Positions 35,019-43,616 of a DNA stretch of 64,000 nt are shown here, one piece after another. The stretch spans positions 1 to 64,000 of the forward strand of contig NZ_JAXKVW010000013.1 of the NCBI RefSeq assembly GCF_036172515.1, in the 5' to 3' direction. The position numbers were made by a program, and so were the translations under genes. The notes below the pieces were generated by a model, which made no database searches, was not told the origin of the DNA, and saw only the letters and a program-made list of their open reading frames with translations. This stretch comes from Flexistipes sp. Lineage in GTDB: Bacteria > Chrysiogenota > Deferribacteres > Deferribacterales > Flexistipitaceae. The first letter of the stretch is position 1. Each line of letters starts with the position of its first letter.

Positions 35019-36386
35019 TTATCCTCCTATCAAATTATCAGCTACCTGAAAATCACAGCCTGTGGAGTTTTTAATGTCCTCAAGGTCTGAATACGGTGAT
35101 ATTTCGATTAATGTCAAACCTTCATTTTTATCTATCTTAAAGACACCTTTATCAGTAACAAGCATATTGGCAACATTTTTGCCCGTTAAAGGAAGGCTGC
35201 ACTCATTCAGTATTTTTGGGCTGCCGTCTTTGGCGACATGCTCCATCATTATAACCAGCTTTTTAACACCGCTGACCAGATCCATTCCACCACCGGGACC
35301 TTTAACCATCTTTCCCGGTATCATCCAGTTGGCAAGATCACCGTATTTGCTCACCTGCATACCTCCAAGAACCGAAAGATCAATATGTCCACCTCTGACC
35401 ATTGCAAACGATTCAGATGAATCAAAAAAAGAGGCTCCTTTTTTAAAAGTGACAGTTTGTTTTCCTGCATTAATCAGATCAGGGTCAACTTCATCTCTTT
35501 TTGGAAACGGTCCGATACCCATAAGCCCGTTTTCCGAATGCAGTGTAATTTCAATATCTTCAGGAATATAATTGGCCACAAGTGTCGGCATACCGATCCC
35601 AAGATTAACGTATGCCCCGTCTTTTAGTTCTTTGACAATTCTTTTTGCCATCCATTCTCTTTTCTCATTAAAGCCTTTTGCCGTTACTCCGGAATCCGAA
35701 GTGGTTATTTGCTCGATAGGTTTCTCGTAATTTCTACCTTTAATAAGCCTGTCCACGTATACACCAGGCAGATGTATGCAATGCGGGTCAAGCTCTCCGA
35801 CTTCAACAATTTCCTCAACTTCCACCACTGTCATTTTGCCTGCTTTTGCTGCCGGTTCATTGTAGTTGTTTGCAGTATATCGAAAGATGACATTTCCGGC
35901 TTTATCGGCTTTCCACCCTTTGATAATAGAAAGATCCGGAACAATGCTTTCCTCCAGAACATAATCCACACCGTTAAAGTTTTTTATCTCTTTGCCCTCT
36001 GTCAGTTTTGTCATATACCCTGTTCTTGTATAAAATCCCGGGATTCCTGCCCCTCCCGCTCTTAATTTCTCGGAAAGTGTCCCCTGTGGGACAAGCTCAA
36101 GTTCCAGCTCACCATTTAAGTATTGCTGTTCGAAAATTTTGTTTTCACCTACATAGGAAGCCACCATTTTTTTGATTTGTCTTGTTTGAAGCAGCAGACC
36201 GAGCCCGAAATCGTCCACACCTGCATTATTACTGACAACGGTTAAATCTTTTACATTACTCTCTTTTAATGCGTTAATCAAATTTTCCGGTATTCCGCAA
36301 AGTCCAAAACCTCCGGCGGCAACCAACATTCCGTCTTTAATGACATCAGATAATGCTTCTTCAGCATTCTTATACAATTTGTTCAT
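35019..36386 (-). CDS. Succinyl-CoA:3-oxoacid CoA-transferase, fused A+B subunits
   Basis: 455 residues, both SCOT halves in one chain as in eukaryotic SCOT. Subunit A ~1-230: GGFGLCGIPENLINAL, GLGLLLQTRQIKKMVASYVGEN. Subunit B ~245-455: VNLGIGMPTLVANYI, then catalytic Glu in LHSENGLMGIGPFP, GGHIDLSVLGGMQVS, IPGKMVKGPGGGMDLVSG. Activates acetoacetate with succinyl-CoA. Bacterial versions are more often two genes (scoA, scoB). Sits between thiolase and bdhA. Confidence 0.93.
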   Translation of the reverse strand: MNKLYKNAEEALSDVIKDGMLVAAGGFGLCGIPENLINALKESNVKDLTVVSNNAGVDDFGLGLLLQTRQIKKMVASYVGENKIFEQQYLNGELELELVPQGTLSEKLRAGGAGIPGFYTRTGYMTKLTEGKEIKNFNGVDYVLEESIVPDLSIIKGWKADKAGNVIFRYTANNYNEPAAKAGKMTVVEVEEIVEVGELDPHCIHLPGVYVDRLIKGRNYEKPIEQITTSDSGVTAKGFNEKREWMAKRIVKELKDGAYVNLGIGMPTLVANYIPEDIEITLHSENGLMGIGPFPKRDEVDPDLINAGKQTVTFKKGASFFDSSESFAMVRGGHIDLSVLGGMQVSKYGDLANWMIPGKMVKGPGGGMDLVSGVKKLVIMMEHVAKDGSPKILNECSLPLTGKNVANMLVTDKGVFKIDKNEGLTLIEISPYSDLEDIKNSTGCDFQVADNLIGG

Positions 36387-36406
36387 TGAAAAACCCTCCT
36401 TAATTG

Positions 36407-37582
36407 TTAAATTTTTTCAATTAAAACAGCAACAGATTCGCCGCCACCGATACACAGTGATGCAATACCGTATCTCTTATCTCTTGCTATCAACTCTCTC
36501 AAAAGTGTTGCAGTCAGTCTGCCTCCACTTGCTCCAACAGGGTGGCCCAGAGAAACAGCTCCACCGTTTACATTGACTTTATCAAAATCCAGACTCAGAC
36601 TTTTTATCGCCATAAGAGGAACGGCGGAAAAAGCTTCATTAATTTCATACAGATCGATATCTTCTTTTTTGAAGCCGGATTTTTTAAGAATCTTTTCTAT
36701 TGCTCCAATCGGTGCCTCTCCAAAATCATCGGGATGTATGCTGTTTGTGGAATAAGCGATGATTTTTGCCTTAGGGCGCAATCCGTATTTTTCACCGGCT
36801 TTTTTACTTCCTGCAAGGAGTACAGCTGCCCCGTCATTTATTGTGGAAGCATTGCCCGCCGTGATAGAACCGTCCTTTTTGAAGACGGGCTTCAGGCTTG
36901 TGATTTTTTCGATTTTACCCCTTCCGGGTTCTTCATCGGTGTCTACTACAATGTCGCCTTTTTTTGATTTTTTGGTTACCGGTACAATCTCATTTTTAAA
37001 GGTTCCTTTTTGAATTGCATTCTGTGAAAGTGTATATGACCTTATTGCATATTCATCCTGCTCTTCACGGCTTATATTATTCTTCTTGATACTCTCTTCG
37101 GTAATTTCACCCATATGATTTCCGGAATATGGATCTTCCAGAGCATCAACAATCATTGTATCTATAATTTTTCCATTACCCATTTTGTAACCGTAACGCG
37201 CCTTTTCCAAAGCATATGGTGCCATAGACATACTTTCCATCCCACCTGCAAGTACGAGGTCGGAATCGCCAAGCATTATCGATTGGGCGGCAAGCATTAC
37301 GGATTTTAAGCCGCTTCCGCATACCTTGTTTATCGTCATGGCATGCGCTTTATCGCTTAAGCCTGCATTGCGCATAGCCTGTCTTGCCGGTGCCTGCCTG
37401 GCAGCTCCCTGTATGACCTGCCCCAGAATAACTTCATCAACTGTATCATTTGGCAAATCGTATTTTTTTATAATTTCCTTGATAACAGTCGTTGCCAAAT
37501 CGGTAGCCGGAACATCTGAAAGAGAACCCCCAAAAGAGCCGAACGGTGTCCTCAGTGCTTCAAATAAATATACCTCTTCCAT
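36407..37582 (-). CDS. Acetyl-CoA acetyltransferase (thiolase)
   Basis: 391 residues, biosynthetic-type thiolase fold. Nucleophile Cys in INKVCGSGLKSVMLAAQS (~88), substrate loop GGMESMSMAPYAL, EINEAFSAVPLMAIK, NVNGGAVSLGHPVGASGGR with the His, and CIGGGESVAVLIE with the second Cys. In this operon it most likely cleaves acetoacetyl-CoA to two acetyl-CoA. 15 bases follow dctM's stop. AtoB/PhaA-like; direction is inferred from context. Confidence 0.93.
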   Translation of the reverse strand: MEEVYLFEALRTPFGSFGGSLSDVPATDLATTVIKEIIKKYDLPNDTVDEVILGQVIQGAARQAPARQAMRNAGLSDKAHAMTINKVCGSGLKSVMLAAQSIMLGDSDLVLAGGMESMSMAPYALEKARYGYKMGNGKIIDTMIVDALEDPYSGNHMGEITEESIKKNNISREEQDEYAIRSYTLSQNAIQKGTFKNEIVPVTKKSKKGDIVVDTDEEPGRGKIEKITSLKPVFKKDGSITAGNASTINDGAAVLLAGSKKAGEKYGLRPKAKIIAYSTNSIHPDDFGEAPIGAIEKILKKSGFKKEDIDLYEINEAFSAVPLMAIKSLSLDFDKVNVNGGAVSLGHPVGASGGRLTATLLRELIARDKRYGIASLCIGGGESVAVLIEKI

Positions 37583-37597
37583 ATTAAATTCTCCTTG

Positions 37598-38920
37598 TTA
37601 GTTCATTATAAAATTAGGTAACCATGTAACCAGTTCGGGGAAAATAATAATCAATATCAACCCTATTACCTGAAGAATTACAAAAGGGATAATACCCCTG
37701 TAAATATGACCTAATTGCATTCCAGGGGGCGCCACCCCTTTAAGATAAAACAAAGCGTATCCAAAGGGTGGCGTAAGGAAAGACATCTGTAAGTTTACAC
37801 AGACAATTAAAGCAAACCAAAGAGGGTCAAAACCAAGTTTCCCTACGGCTATCGGAGTAAAAATCGGAACACATAACAGTAAAATGCCAAGCCAGTCGAC
37901 AAACATGCCGAGCAAAAACATTATTATCATCATTACTGCCAGAATTACCCATCTGTTGTCACTGACTGCAAACAACAATTTCTCAAACATATCTCCGCCG
38001 CCAAGTCCCATAAAAATAGCGGTATAAAAATTAGCTCCCACAAAAATAAGCATTACCATGCATGTTATTTTTAAAGTGGAATAAGAAGACTCTTTGAAAA
38101 ACTTCCAGTTTGCTCTTTTGTTTACAACAGCAAGAAGCAACGCTCCGAGTGAACCTAAGCCTGCGGCTTCAGTTGGGGTTGCGACACCTGCTGCTATACT
38201 GCCCAGTACAGCAAAAATGAGAAATAAAGGTGGCAGCATAGATTTTAGTGTCATCCCTATCTTTTGAGCTGTGGTATGGGTTCTTTTTTTCATAGGGATA
38301 GGAGGCCCGTAATCCGGCCTTATATAGCAAAGTACGAAAGTGTATATAAGATAAAGCATTGAAAGTAGTAAACCGGGGATAAATGCAGCCAAAAATAATT
38401 TACCCACTGACATTCCAATAAGCCCGCCGTAAACAACAAGCATTATGGAAGGTGGAATTAATATCCCCAGTGTACCGCCGGCAGTTATAACTCCGGCCGT
38501 CAGCTCTTTCTGATATCCTTTGGAAAGCATTGTCGGTGCTGCAAGGAGGCCCATTGCCACAACAGATGCCCCAATTATACCTGTTGTGGCAGCAAAAACC
38601 GTACTTACTACGATTGTTGCAAGAGCCAAGCCGCCCCTGACAGGTCCCAGGACGATATACATCGATTCGTATAAGTCTTCTGCAACCCCTGACTTGTCAA
38701 GAAATTGTGCCATTAAAATGAATAACGGTATTGCTACTAATACGTAATTTGTCATCAGACCATATGTTTTACTGGTTAAAATAAAAAAAGCTCCGGGACC
38801 GTATCCTATAACCCCAAAAATTATTCCAAGTCCTCCAAGTGTAAACCCAAGTGGATGCCCTAAGAATACTGCCAGGAGGAGGACAACAAACATTGCTATT
38901 GCTAATAAATCAGGACTCAT
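37598..38920 (-). CDS. dctM: TRAP transporter large permease (DctM)
   Basis: 440 residues, 12 or so membrane segments, DctM family: FLGHPLGFTLGGLG, GASVVAMGLLAAPTML, AGVITAGGTLGILIPPSIMLVVYG, GVATPTEAAGLGSLGAL, MFVDWLGILLLCVPIFTPI, FLTPPFGYALFYLKGVAPP. Forms the Na+-coupled membrane unit with DctQ. Start at 38920 because GGGAGA is 5 bases upstream; it overlaps the dctQ end by 11 bases. A longer form to 38998 would run far into dctQ. Confidence 0.93.
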   Translation of the reverse strand: MSPDLLAIAMFVVLLLAVFLGHPLGFTLGGLGIIFGVIGYGPGAFFILTSKTYGLMTNYVLVAIPLFILMAQFLDKSGVAEDLYESMYIVLGPVRGGLALATIVVSTVFAATTGIIGASVVAMGLLAAPTMLSKGYQKELTAGVITAGGTLGILIPPSIMLVVYGGLIGMSVGKLFLAAFIPGLLLSMLYLIYTFVLCYIRPDYGPPIPMKKRTHTTAQKIGMTLKSMLPPLFLIFAVLGSIAAGVATPTEAAGLGSLGALLLAVVNKRANWKFFKESSYSTLKITCMVMLIFVGANFYTAIFMGLGGGDMFEKLLFAVSDNRWVILAVMMIIMFLLGMFVDWLGILLLCVPIFTPIAVGKLGFDPLWFALIVCVNLQMSFLTPPFGYALFYLKGVAPPGMQLGHIYRGIIPFVILQVIGLILIIIFPELVTWLPNFIMN

Positions 38921-39419
38921 ACATTTCTCCCGTTTTAACTTTGTATATGGCTTTGAGAAATTCCGAAATTCCCTGAAGAAATAGTAAGAAGAAACCAATC
39001 AGTAATGTAGTTTTGTAAGGATACACAGGCGGAGCCCATGTGGATTGACTGTGTTCCATAATCTGCCACGATTGAATTGTAAATTGATATGAAGCTTTTA
39101 ATCCAAAATATATAAAAGGAAAAAAGAATACCAAATAGCCGATAATATCCAGAATACCTTGCTTCCTTGGGGTTGCACGGGAATAAAATATGTCTATATT
39201 AACATGACTCTTTGATTTCAAAGCATAAGCATACCCTATCATGAATAAAAAACCGTATAACATATAGCTTAACTCAAAACCCCAGACAGTGGGGTTCCCA
39301 AAAATTTTCCTGCTGACTACTTCGTATAAAACAATTACAAGTAAGATATAAACAATAAAACTTAAAGCTTTTCCTATTGCAGTATTGAGAGTGTCGATCC
39401 ATCTAATTGCAGTATTCAT
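38910..39419 (-). CDS. dctQ: TRAP transporter small permease (DctQ)
   Basis: 169 residues with four hydrophobic segments: LSFIVYILLVIVLYEVVSRKIFGNPTVWGFELSYMLYGFLFMIG is the DctQ signature (E-x-SYML). YPYKTTLLIGFFLLFLQG gives TM4. Start at 39419 where AGGTGA precedes the ATG. Partner of DctM; separated from dctP by a stem-loop. Confidence 0.9.
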   Translation of the reverse strand: MNTAIRWIDTLNTAIGKALSFIVYILLVIVLYEVVSRKIFGNPTVWGFELSYMLYGFLFMIGYAYALKSKSHVNIDIFYSRATPRKQGILDIIGYLVFFFPFIYFGLKASYQFTIQSWQIMEHSQSTWAPPVYPYKTTLLIGFFLLFLQGISEFLKAIYKVKTGEMYES

Positions 39420-39436
39420 ACTGATCACCTTTTAAT

Positions 39437-39466
39437 TAAGCCGAAGAGAATAATCTCTCCGGCTTA
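39437..39466. other. Intercistronic stem-loop between dctP and dctQ
   Basis: TAAGCCG (39437-39443) pairs with CGGCTTA (39460-39466) and AGAGA with TCTCT, one mismatch, 4-base loop. There is no T-run on the minus strand afterwards, so it is more likely an mRNA-stabilising or partial-termination element that keeps the binding-protein message more abundant than the permeases. Confidence 0.6.
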
Positions 39467-39484
39467 GTGGGTAAAATTTGATTA

Positions 39485-40561
39485 TTATTCCAAATGCTTT
39501 CCTTTGACATAATCTTCATAAGGATATGCCGAAACGCCGCTTTTTACTTCTTTCCAGTTTGAATATAGCTGTATTAAATCTTCCTGGGATGTTAGTACTT
39601 TATCCAACAAAGCGTTTTTCTTTCTTAAGCCTTCAAGGTAATTCTTTGTTGTTTCTCTGAGTTTGTTAAGCGACTCATCATCAAGCTTGTTAAACGATAC
39701 ACCTTCTTCTTTATAATTTTTTATTGCGACTGCGTTTCCGTACTCCCTTTCCGCCATTGACCACAATTGTGTTTCCCGGGATGCTATTTCCAGGACATAC
39801 TTCAGATGATCAGGGAGCTCATTATAAGCTTTCTCATTAATCATAAACATGTTCTGGCATGAAGTCTGATGCCATCCGGGTACCAACACATTTTTAGCTA
39901 TCTCCTGGAATCCAAGCGGATAAGTTGTACTTGGAGTGCTGAATTCTGCTCCATCCAATACACCACGCTCAAAAGCAAGATAAATTTCTCCACCTGGCAG
40001 CGGGGATACATTTACACCCATTTTTTCAAATATTTCTGCAGCCCAGCCGACAGTTCGAATCTTCATTTTGCCCATTTCATCCACAGAATTAACCGCCTTC
40101 TTTGTAAAAAAACCGATTTCCTGTCCGGGATTGCCTCCCATTAAAGGTACAAGACCGAATTTCCCGTAAACCTCTTTGGCTAAATCCATCCCTTCATGTT
40201 GAAGCCAAATAGTATATTCAAGACTGTTCATACCAAAAGGCACAGATGCAAAAGGAACGAATGCTTGATCTTTGCCTTTCCAGTAGCCTGGCCAGTCGTG
40301 TCCCATCTGGGCTACGCCGTTTCTTACTGCATCAAATACCTGAAATGCAGGGACAATAGCGCCAGCCGGATAAACCTTAATTTTAAGCTGACCTTCGGAT
40401 AATTTGTCCACAGTCTTAGCAAAATGCTGTGCTGTTTCATAAAAAGGGATACTGGTACTCCATGTTGTAACAAGTCTCCAGTTGTAAGTCTCTGCAGCAA
40501 AAGTAGTAGTTGCTGCTGATAGCATAAAAACTATCGAAATGATTAATGCCAATTTCTTCAT
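39485..40561 (-). CDS. dctP: TRAP transporter substrate-binding protein (DctP)
   Basis: 358 residues. Signal peptide MKKLALIISIVFMLSAATTTFA, then the DctP fold: WRLVTTWSTSIPFYETAQHFAKTV, QVFDAVRNGVAQMGHDWPGYW, MKIRTVGWAAEIFEKMGVNVSPLPGGEIYLAFERGVLDGAEF, VPGWHQTSCQNMFMI. The GGEIYLAFERGVLDGAE block resembles 2-oxo/hydroxy-acid binding TRAP proteins (TakP-like). Periplasmic receptor. ATG at 40561 has AGGAGG 6 bases upstream. First gene of the sigma-54-controlled operon. Confidence 0.92.
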   Translation of the reverse strand: MKKLALIISIVFMLSAATTTFAAETYNWRLVTTWSTSIPFYETAQHFAKTVDKLSEGQLKIKVYPAGAIVPAFQVFDAVRNGVAQMGHDWPGYWKGKDQAFVPFASVPFGMNSLEYTIWLQHEGMDLAKEVYGKFGLVPLMGGNPGQEIGFFTKKAVNSVDEMGKMKIRTVGWAAEIFEKMGVNVSPLPGGEIYLAFERGVLDGAEFSTPSTTYPLGFQEIAKNVLVPGWHQTSCQNMFMINEKAYNELPDHLKYVLEIASRETQLWSMAEREYGNAVAIKNYKEEGVSFNKLDDESLNKLRETTKNYLEGLRKKNALLDKVLTSQEDLIQLYSNWKEVKSGVSAYPYEDYVKGKHLE

Positions 40562-40596
40562 ATGCATCCTCCTATGACGTTCTATACTTATACTGT

Positions 40597-40615
40597 AAGC
40601 AAAAAGCGTTCCAAA
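40597..40615 (-). promoter_or_regulatory. Sigma-54 promoter of the dctPQM-thiolase-SCOT-bdhA operon
   Basis: On the minus strand it reads TTGGAACGCTTTTTGCTTAC: GG (complement of 40611-40612) and GC (complement of 40599-40600) are exactly 10 bases apart, the -24/-12 geometry of sigma-54, with the TTGCT -12 box intact. It lies ~37 bases before the dctP start. Confidence 0.75.
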
Positions 40616-40654
40616 ATAAAAAGCCTTAATTTAGTGTGTTTGCGGGTAAATATA

Positions 40655-40754
40655 GATTCATATTTGAATCAAAAATGGCCATGGTATTTAAGTTATTCAT
40701 ATCGTTGAATATAATAATGATTCATTCATGAATCGTTCGATAACAATATGAATC
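40655..40754. promoter_or_regulatory. Upstream activator sites for the sigma-54 regulator
   Basis: GATTCA-N4-TGAATC occurs at 40655-40670 and again at 40719-40734; a third, degenerate copy GATAAC-N4-TGAATC lies at 40739-40754, and ATTCA...TGAAT at ~40695-40710. They sit 45-145 bases upstream of the sigma-54 promoter, as expected for binding by the adjacent enhancer-binding protein. Confidence 0.7.
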
Positions 40755-40782
40755 ATAAGTGCTTATGTTATATAAAATTGTT

Positions 40783-42105
40783 TTAATTTAGAGAATGTTT
40801 TTTGAGAAGTCTTACTACCTTAGGTTGGCTGATGCCAAGAGATTTAGCAATTTTTCGTGTGGTTAAATGTTCTTTTTTAGCCTGCACAAGTATTTCATAT
40901 TCAAATTTATCAAGCATATTTTGCAGCGACTTTTTAGGCACTATCTTTCTTTTTTGTTGAATACGGTAAAAATCTTCTGTTGTCAGTTCCTGGTTAGGAG
41001 ATAAAAGAATTAATCTTTCTATTACATTTTCCAATTCCCTTACATTCCCGGGCCAATTAAACGATTGAAAAGCTTCGAGTAACTCTTCTGAAAAATATTT
41101 ATAAGCATGATAATGCTGATTAAATTTGTTGAGAAAATATTTTGCCAGCACAGGAATATCGTCAGTTCTTTCCCTTAATGCAGGAACATTTATGGGAATC
41201 ACATTCAGTCTGTAATACAGATCTTCTCTGAATTTTCCACTTTTCACCAATTCCCATAAATTTTTATTTGTTGCGGCAATTATTCTGGTATCTGTTTTTA
41301 TAGATTTTCTGCCCCCAATCTTAAAAAATTCCTTATCCTGTAAAAACAACAACAATTTCGATTGAGCAGAAAGGGGCAGTTCGGATATTTCATCGAGAAA
41401 CACCGTTCCTTTGTCTGCCGACTCGAAAATTCCAAGCTTACCTTTTTTGTCTGCGCCAGTGAAGGCTCCAGGCTCATATCCGAAAAGTTCTGACTCTATC
41501 AAACCTTCTGGAATAGCCCCGCAGTTTATTTTTAAAAATTTATTATTTTTTCTTTTGCTTGTTCTATGCACCATTTCGGCCACAACGCTTTTGCCCACCC
41601 CTGTTTCTCCGGTGAGCAATATTGTGGTACTTGTATTAGAAAGCTTGAGAACGGTATCTATTACTTCTGTCATTTTTTCGCTTGTGGCAATGAACCCTTC
41701 TTCTTTCAAATAAGAGTCTCTGGCAGTATCTTTGTCCAGCACATCGTTGTATTTAATCACTGTTAAATCCCATATGGTATTAATGATTAATTCTATTTCG
41801 TTTTTATCATTAAGAATGGGTTTGCCTTTCACTAAAAGGTTTTTACCGGTCTTCGTCTTATAGGTTATTGTCGCAGGTTTTTTTCGCTCAAGAACAAGTA
41901 AGCTTGCTGCACCGGAAAAATATTTGTAATGATGAACCAGGTCGTAAAGTGTTTTTCCGGCAAGCTCTTCGTTGGTAAATCCGGACATCATTTCAAAGGT
42001 TTTATTGACAAGAAGTGTTCTGCCTTCACCGTCAACTACGTATATGCCATTATAAACGTTGTCAAAGATTGTTCTGAAAAGGCTTTCATTAAATCTGAGT
42101 TCCAT
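40783..42105 (-). CDS. PAS-domain sigma-54-dependent transcriptional activator
   Basis: 440 residues. N-terminal PAS sensor (~8-115: FDNVYNGIYVVDGEGRTLLVNKTFEMMSG), central AAA+ domain (~145-375) with Walker A GETGVGKS, the sigma-54 contact loop GAFTGADKKG, Walker B GTVFLDEI and an intact R-finger region, and a C-terminal Fis-type helix-turn-helix (TTRKIAKSLGISQPKVVRLLKK). No receiver domain, so it senses a ligand directly. Directly upstream and on the same strand as the dct operon; the palindromes between them are its likely targets. Confidence 0.92.
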   Translation of the reverse strand: MELRFNESLFRTIFDNVYNGIYVVDGEGRTLLVNKTFEMMSGFTNEELAGKTLYDLVHHYKYFSGAASLLVLERKKPATITYKTKTGKNLLVKGKPILNDKNEIELIINTIWDLTVIKYNDVLDKDTARDSYLKEEGFIATSEKMTEVIDTVLKLSNTSTTILLTGETGVGKSVVAEMVHRTSKRKNNKFLKINCGAIPEGLIESELFGYEPGAFTGADKKGKLGIFESADKGTVFLDEISELPLSAQSKLLLFLQDKEFFKIGGRKSIKTDTRIIAATNKNLWELVKSGKFREDLYYRLNVIPINVPALRERTDDIPVLAKYFLNKFNQHYHAYKYFSEELLEAFQSFNWPGNVRELENVIERLILLSPNQELTTEDFYRIQQKRKIVPKKSLQNMLDKFEYEILVQAKKEHLTTRKIAKSLGISQPKVVRLLKKHSLN

Positions 42106-42132
42106 ATTAATACCTTTGCTTTTTTATATTAA

Positions 42133-42276
42133 TTCAAGTTTCGCACTTACGTCGGTCATTGCGAAACCCTGTGGATACAGGGTTGTGGCAATCTCAAAAT
42201 AATAAAAAAAGAGAGATTGCTTCGTCGTTAGCACTCCTCGCAAAGACTTACAATAGGTGCAAGTGCGAAACTTGAA
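42133..42276. repeat. MITE-like element with perfect 16-bp terminal inverted repeats
   Basis: TTCAAGTTTCGCACTT (42133-42148) and its exact inverse AAGTGCGAAACTTGAA (42261-42276) bound 144 bases with no gene. Inside, GCAATCTC (42188-42195) pairs with GAGATTGC (42213-42220), and a GTCATTGCGA / CTCGCAAAGAC pair forms a second layer, a kind of non-coding repeat common in many genomes. It lies between the activator and the C_GCAxxG_C_C gene. Confidence 0.7.
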
Positions 42277-42419
42277 TATTAATATTATGCTAACTAAAAT
42301 ATTTTTACAATAACAGTCCTTTAAATAATTTGACAGCGCTGTTTTTGTATATACTTTTAAATCCTTGGGAAATATTTCTGATTATTATAAGTAAGAGTTG
42401 TACAAAATAGCTGTTTCAG

Positions 42420-42863
42420 CTAAATCCACTCATGTTTTTGTGAAAGTTCCACGACTTTCAATGCACAAAAAGCGGTGATATATGGACAGTGTTTGAATTT
42501 TCCGAATCCCAGCTTGCCAGCTGCATTTTTGGTTATAACTCTGCAGCAGGCTGACCCGTATTTCTTTTTAAATTCCTTCATAAAATTATTGCTTAAATCG
42601 AAAGCATTTTTATAGTTCTGTTTATTGTTTGTTCTCCCTTCAAAGGTGCTTATTACAAAGGTAACTGCCGAAGCAGCACCGCAAATACAGCCGTTAGATC
42701 CGATGCCTTCGGCAAAAGCTGTCATTCCTCTGTGTATTTCATCAGAGAATCTGTGGCCTGTAAATTTTTCGAAAGCCCTGACGATAATTTCAGAACAGAA
42801 ATACCCTCTTCTGAATTCATCCACTGCATATGAAGTGATTTCTTCCTTTAAATTTTTGTCCAA
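42420..42863 (-). CDS. C_GCAxxG_C_C family redox protein, second copy
   Basis: 147 residues. GYFCSEIIVRAFEKF (first Cys), GIGSNGCICGAASAVTFV (GCxCGAA core near residue 60), YGSACCRVITK, and C-terminal FKHCPYITAFCALKVVEL. Homologous to the protein at 139-567 but clearly diverged. The family likely carries a redox or metal site; role unknown. Divergent from the arsenic-cluster transferase at 42903 with only 39 bases between starts, so the two may share a control region. Confidence 0.83.
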   Translation of the reverse strand: MDKNLKEEITSYAVDEFRRGYFCSEIIVRAFEKFTGHRFSDEIHRGMTAFAEGIGSNGCICGAASAVTFVISTFEGRTNNKQNYKNAFDLSNNFMKEFKKKYGSACCRVITKNAAGKLGFGKFKHCPYITAFCALKVVELSQKHEWI

Positions 42864-42902
42864 CTTTAAGCCTCTTGTATATGCTTTTTTTTATCTGAAA
42901 AT

Positions 42903-43616
42903 ATGATATCTATTAGAGTTATGAAAAATAAAAAAGTTTCAATAATAATTCCCGTTTTCAAAGAATACAATATTGACCATTTTGTTGCCGTACTCCAGCG
43001 GAAAGTAAAGAATTTTAATGTGGAAATAGTTGTTGTGGACGGTGATAGCTCAGGTTCTACAATCTCCAGGCTTGAAAAGTACGATCTGAAAACAATTACA
43101 AGCGAAAAGGGCAGAGGTACTCAGCTTAAAAAAGGTGCTGAGCACTCAACAGGTGATCTTCTGCTCTTTCTTCATGCAGATACCGAACTTCCTGATAATT
43201 TTTATTCAGCTGTTACAGACACTTGTGACAAAATTTCTTCCTGCGGAGCCTTCAGCTTAAAAATTGATTCCGGCAAACATCTTTACAGAATAATAGAATT
43301 TTTTACGAATTTAAGGGCGAAATATTTGCAGATGCCTTTTGGGGATCAGGCAATCTTTGTGAAACGCGAGGCTTATTTTGAATCAGGAGGTTTTTTAGAG
43401 ATACCTGTTTTTGAAGATGTGGATCTTGTCAGGAAGTTAAAAAAAAGTGGAGCAAAGATTCATATTTTAAAAGAAACGGTGACAACATCTTCAAGAAGAT
43501 GGGAATCTGAAGGAATTTTAAAAGCAACGATGCGTAATTGGTATTTACAAATACTTTATTTTGTATTTAATATAAATCCACATTATCTTAAAAAGTTTTA
43601 CAGGAGTCAAAAATGA
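42903..43616 (+). CDS. GT2-fold transferase, rSAM/selenodomain-associated type 2
   Basis: 237 residues. KVSIIIPVFKE, then VEIVVVDGDSSGST (nucleotide-sugar motif), KGRGTQLKKGAEHSTGDLLLFLHADTELP with the DxD-like HADT, FGDQAIFVKREAYFESGGF, EDVDLVRKLKKSG and TTSSRRWESEGI. This pattern is diagnostic of the TIGR04283 group that co-occurs with selenodomain/ArsS radical-SAM proteins. Presumed glycosyl transfer to an arsenic compound or lipid. The start may be ATG 42903 or 42921; neither has a strong ribosome site. The stop overlaps the next ATG (ATGA). Confidence 0.88.
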   Translation: MISIRVMKNKKVSIIIPVFKEYNIDHFVAVLQRKVKNFNVEIVVVDGDSSGSTISRLEKYDLKTITSEKGRGTQLKKGAEHSTGDLLLFLHADTELPDNFYSAVTDTCDKISSCGAFSLKIDSGKHLYRIIEFFTNLRAKYLQMPFGDQAIFVKREAYFESGGFLEIPVFEDVDLVRKLKKSGAKIHILKETVTTSSRRWESEGILKATMRNWYLQILYFVFNINPHYLKKFYRSQK

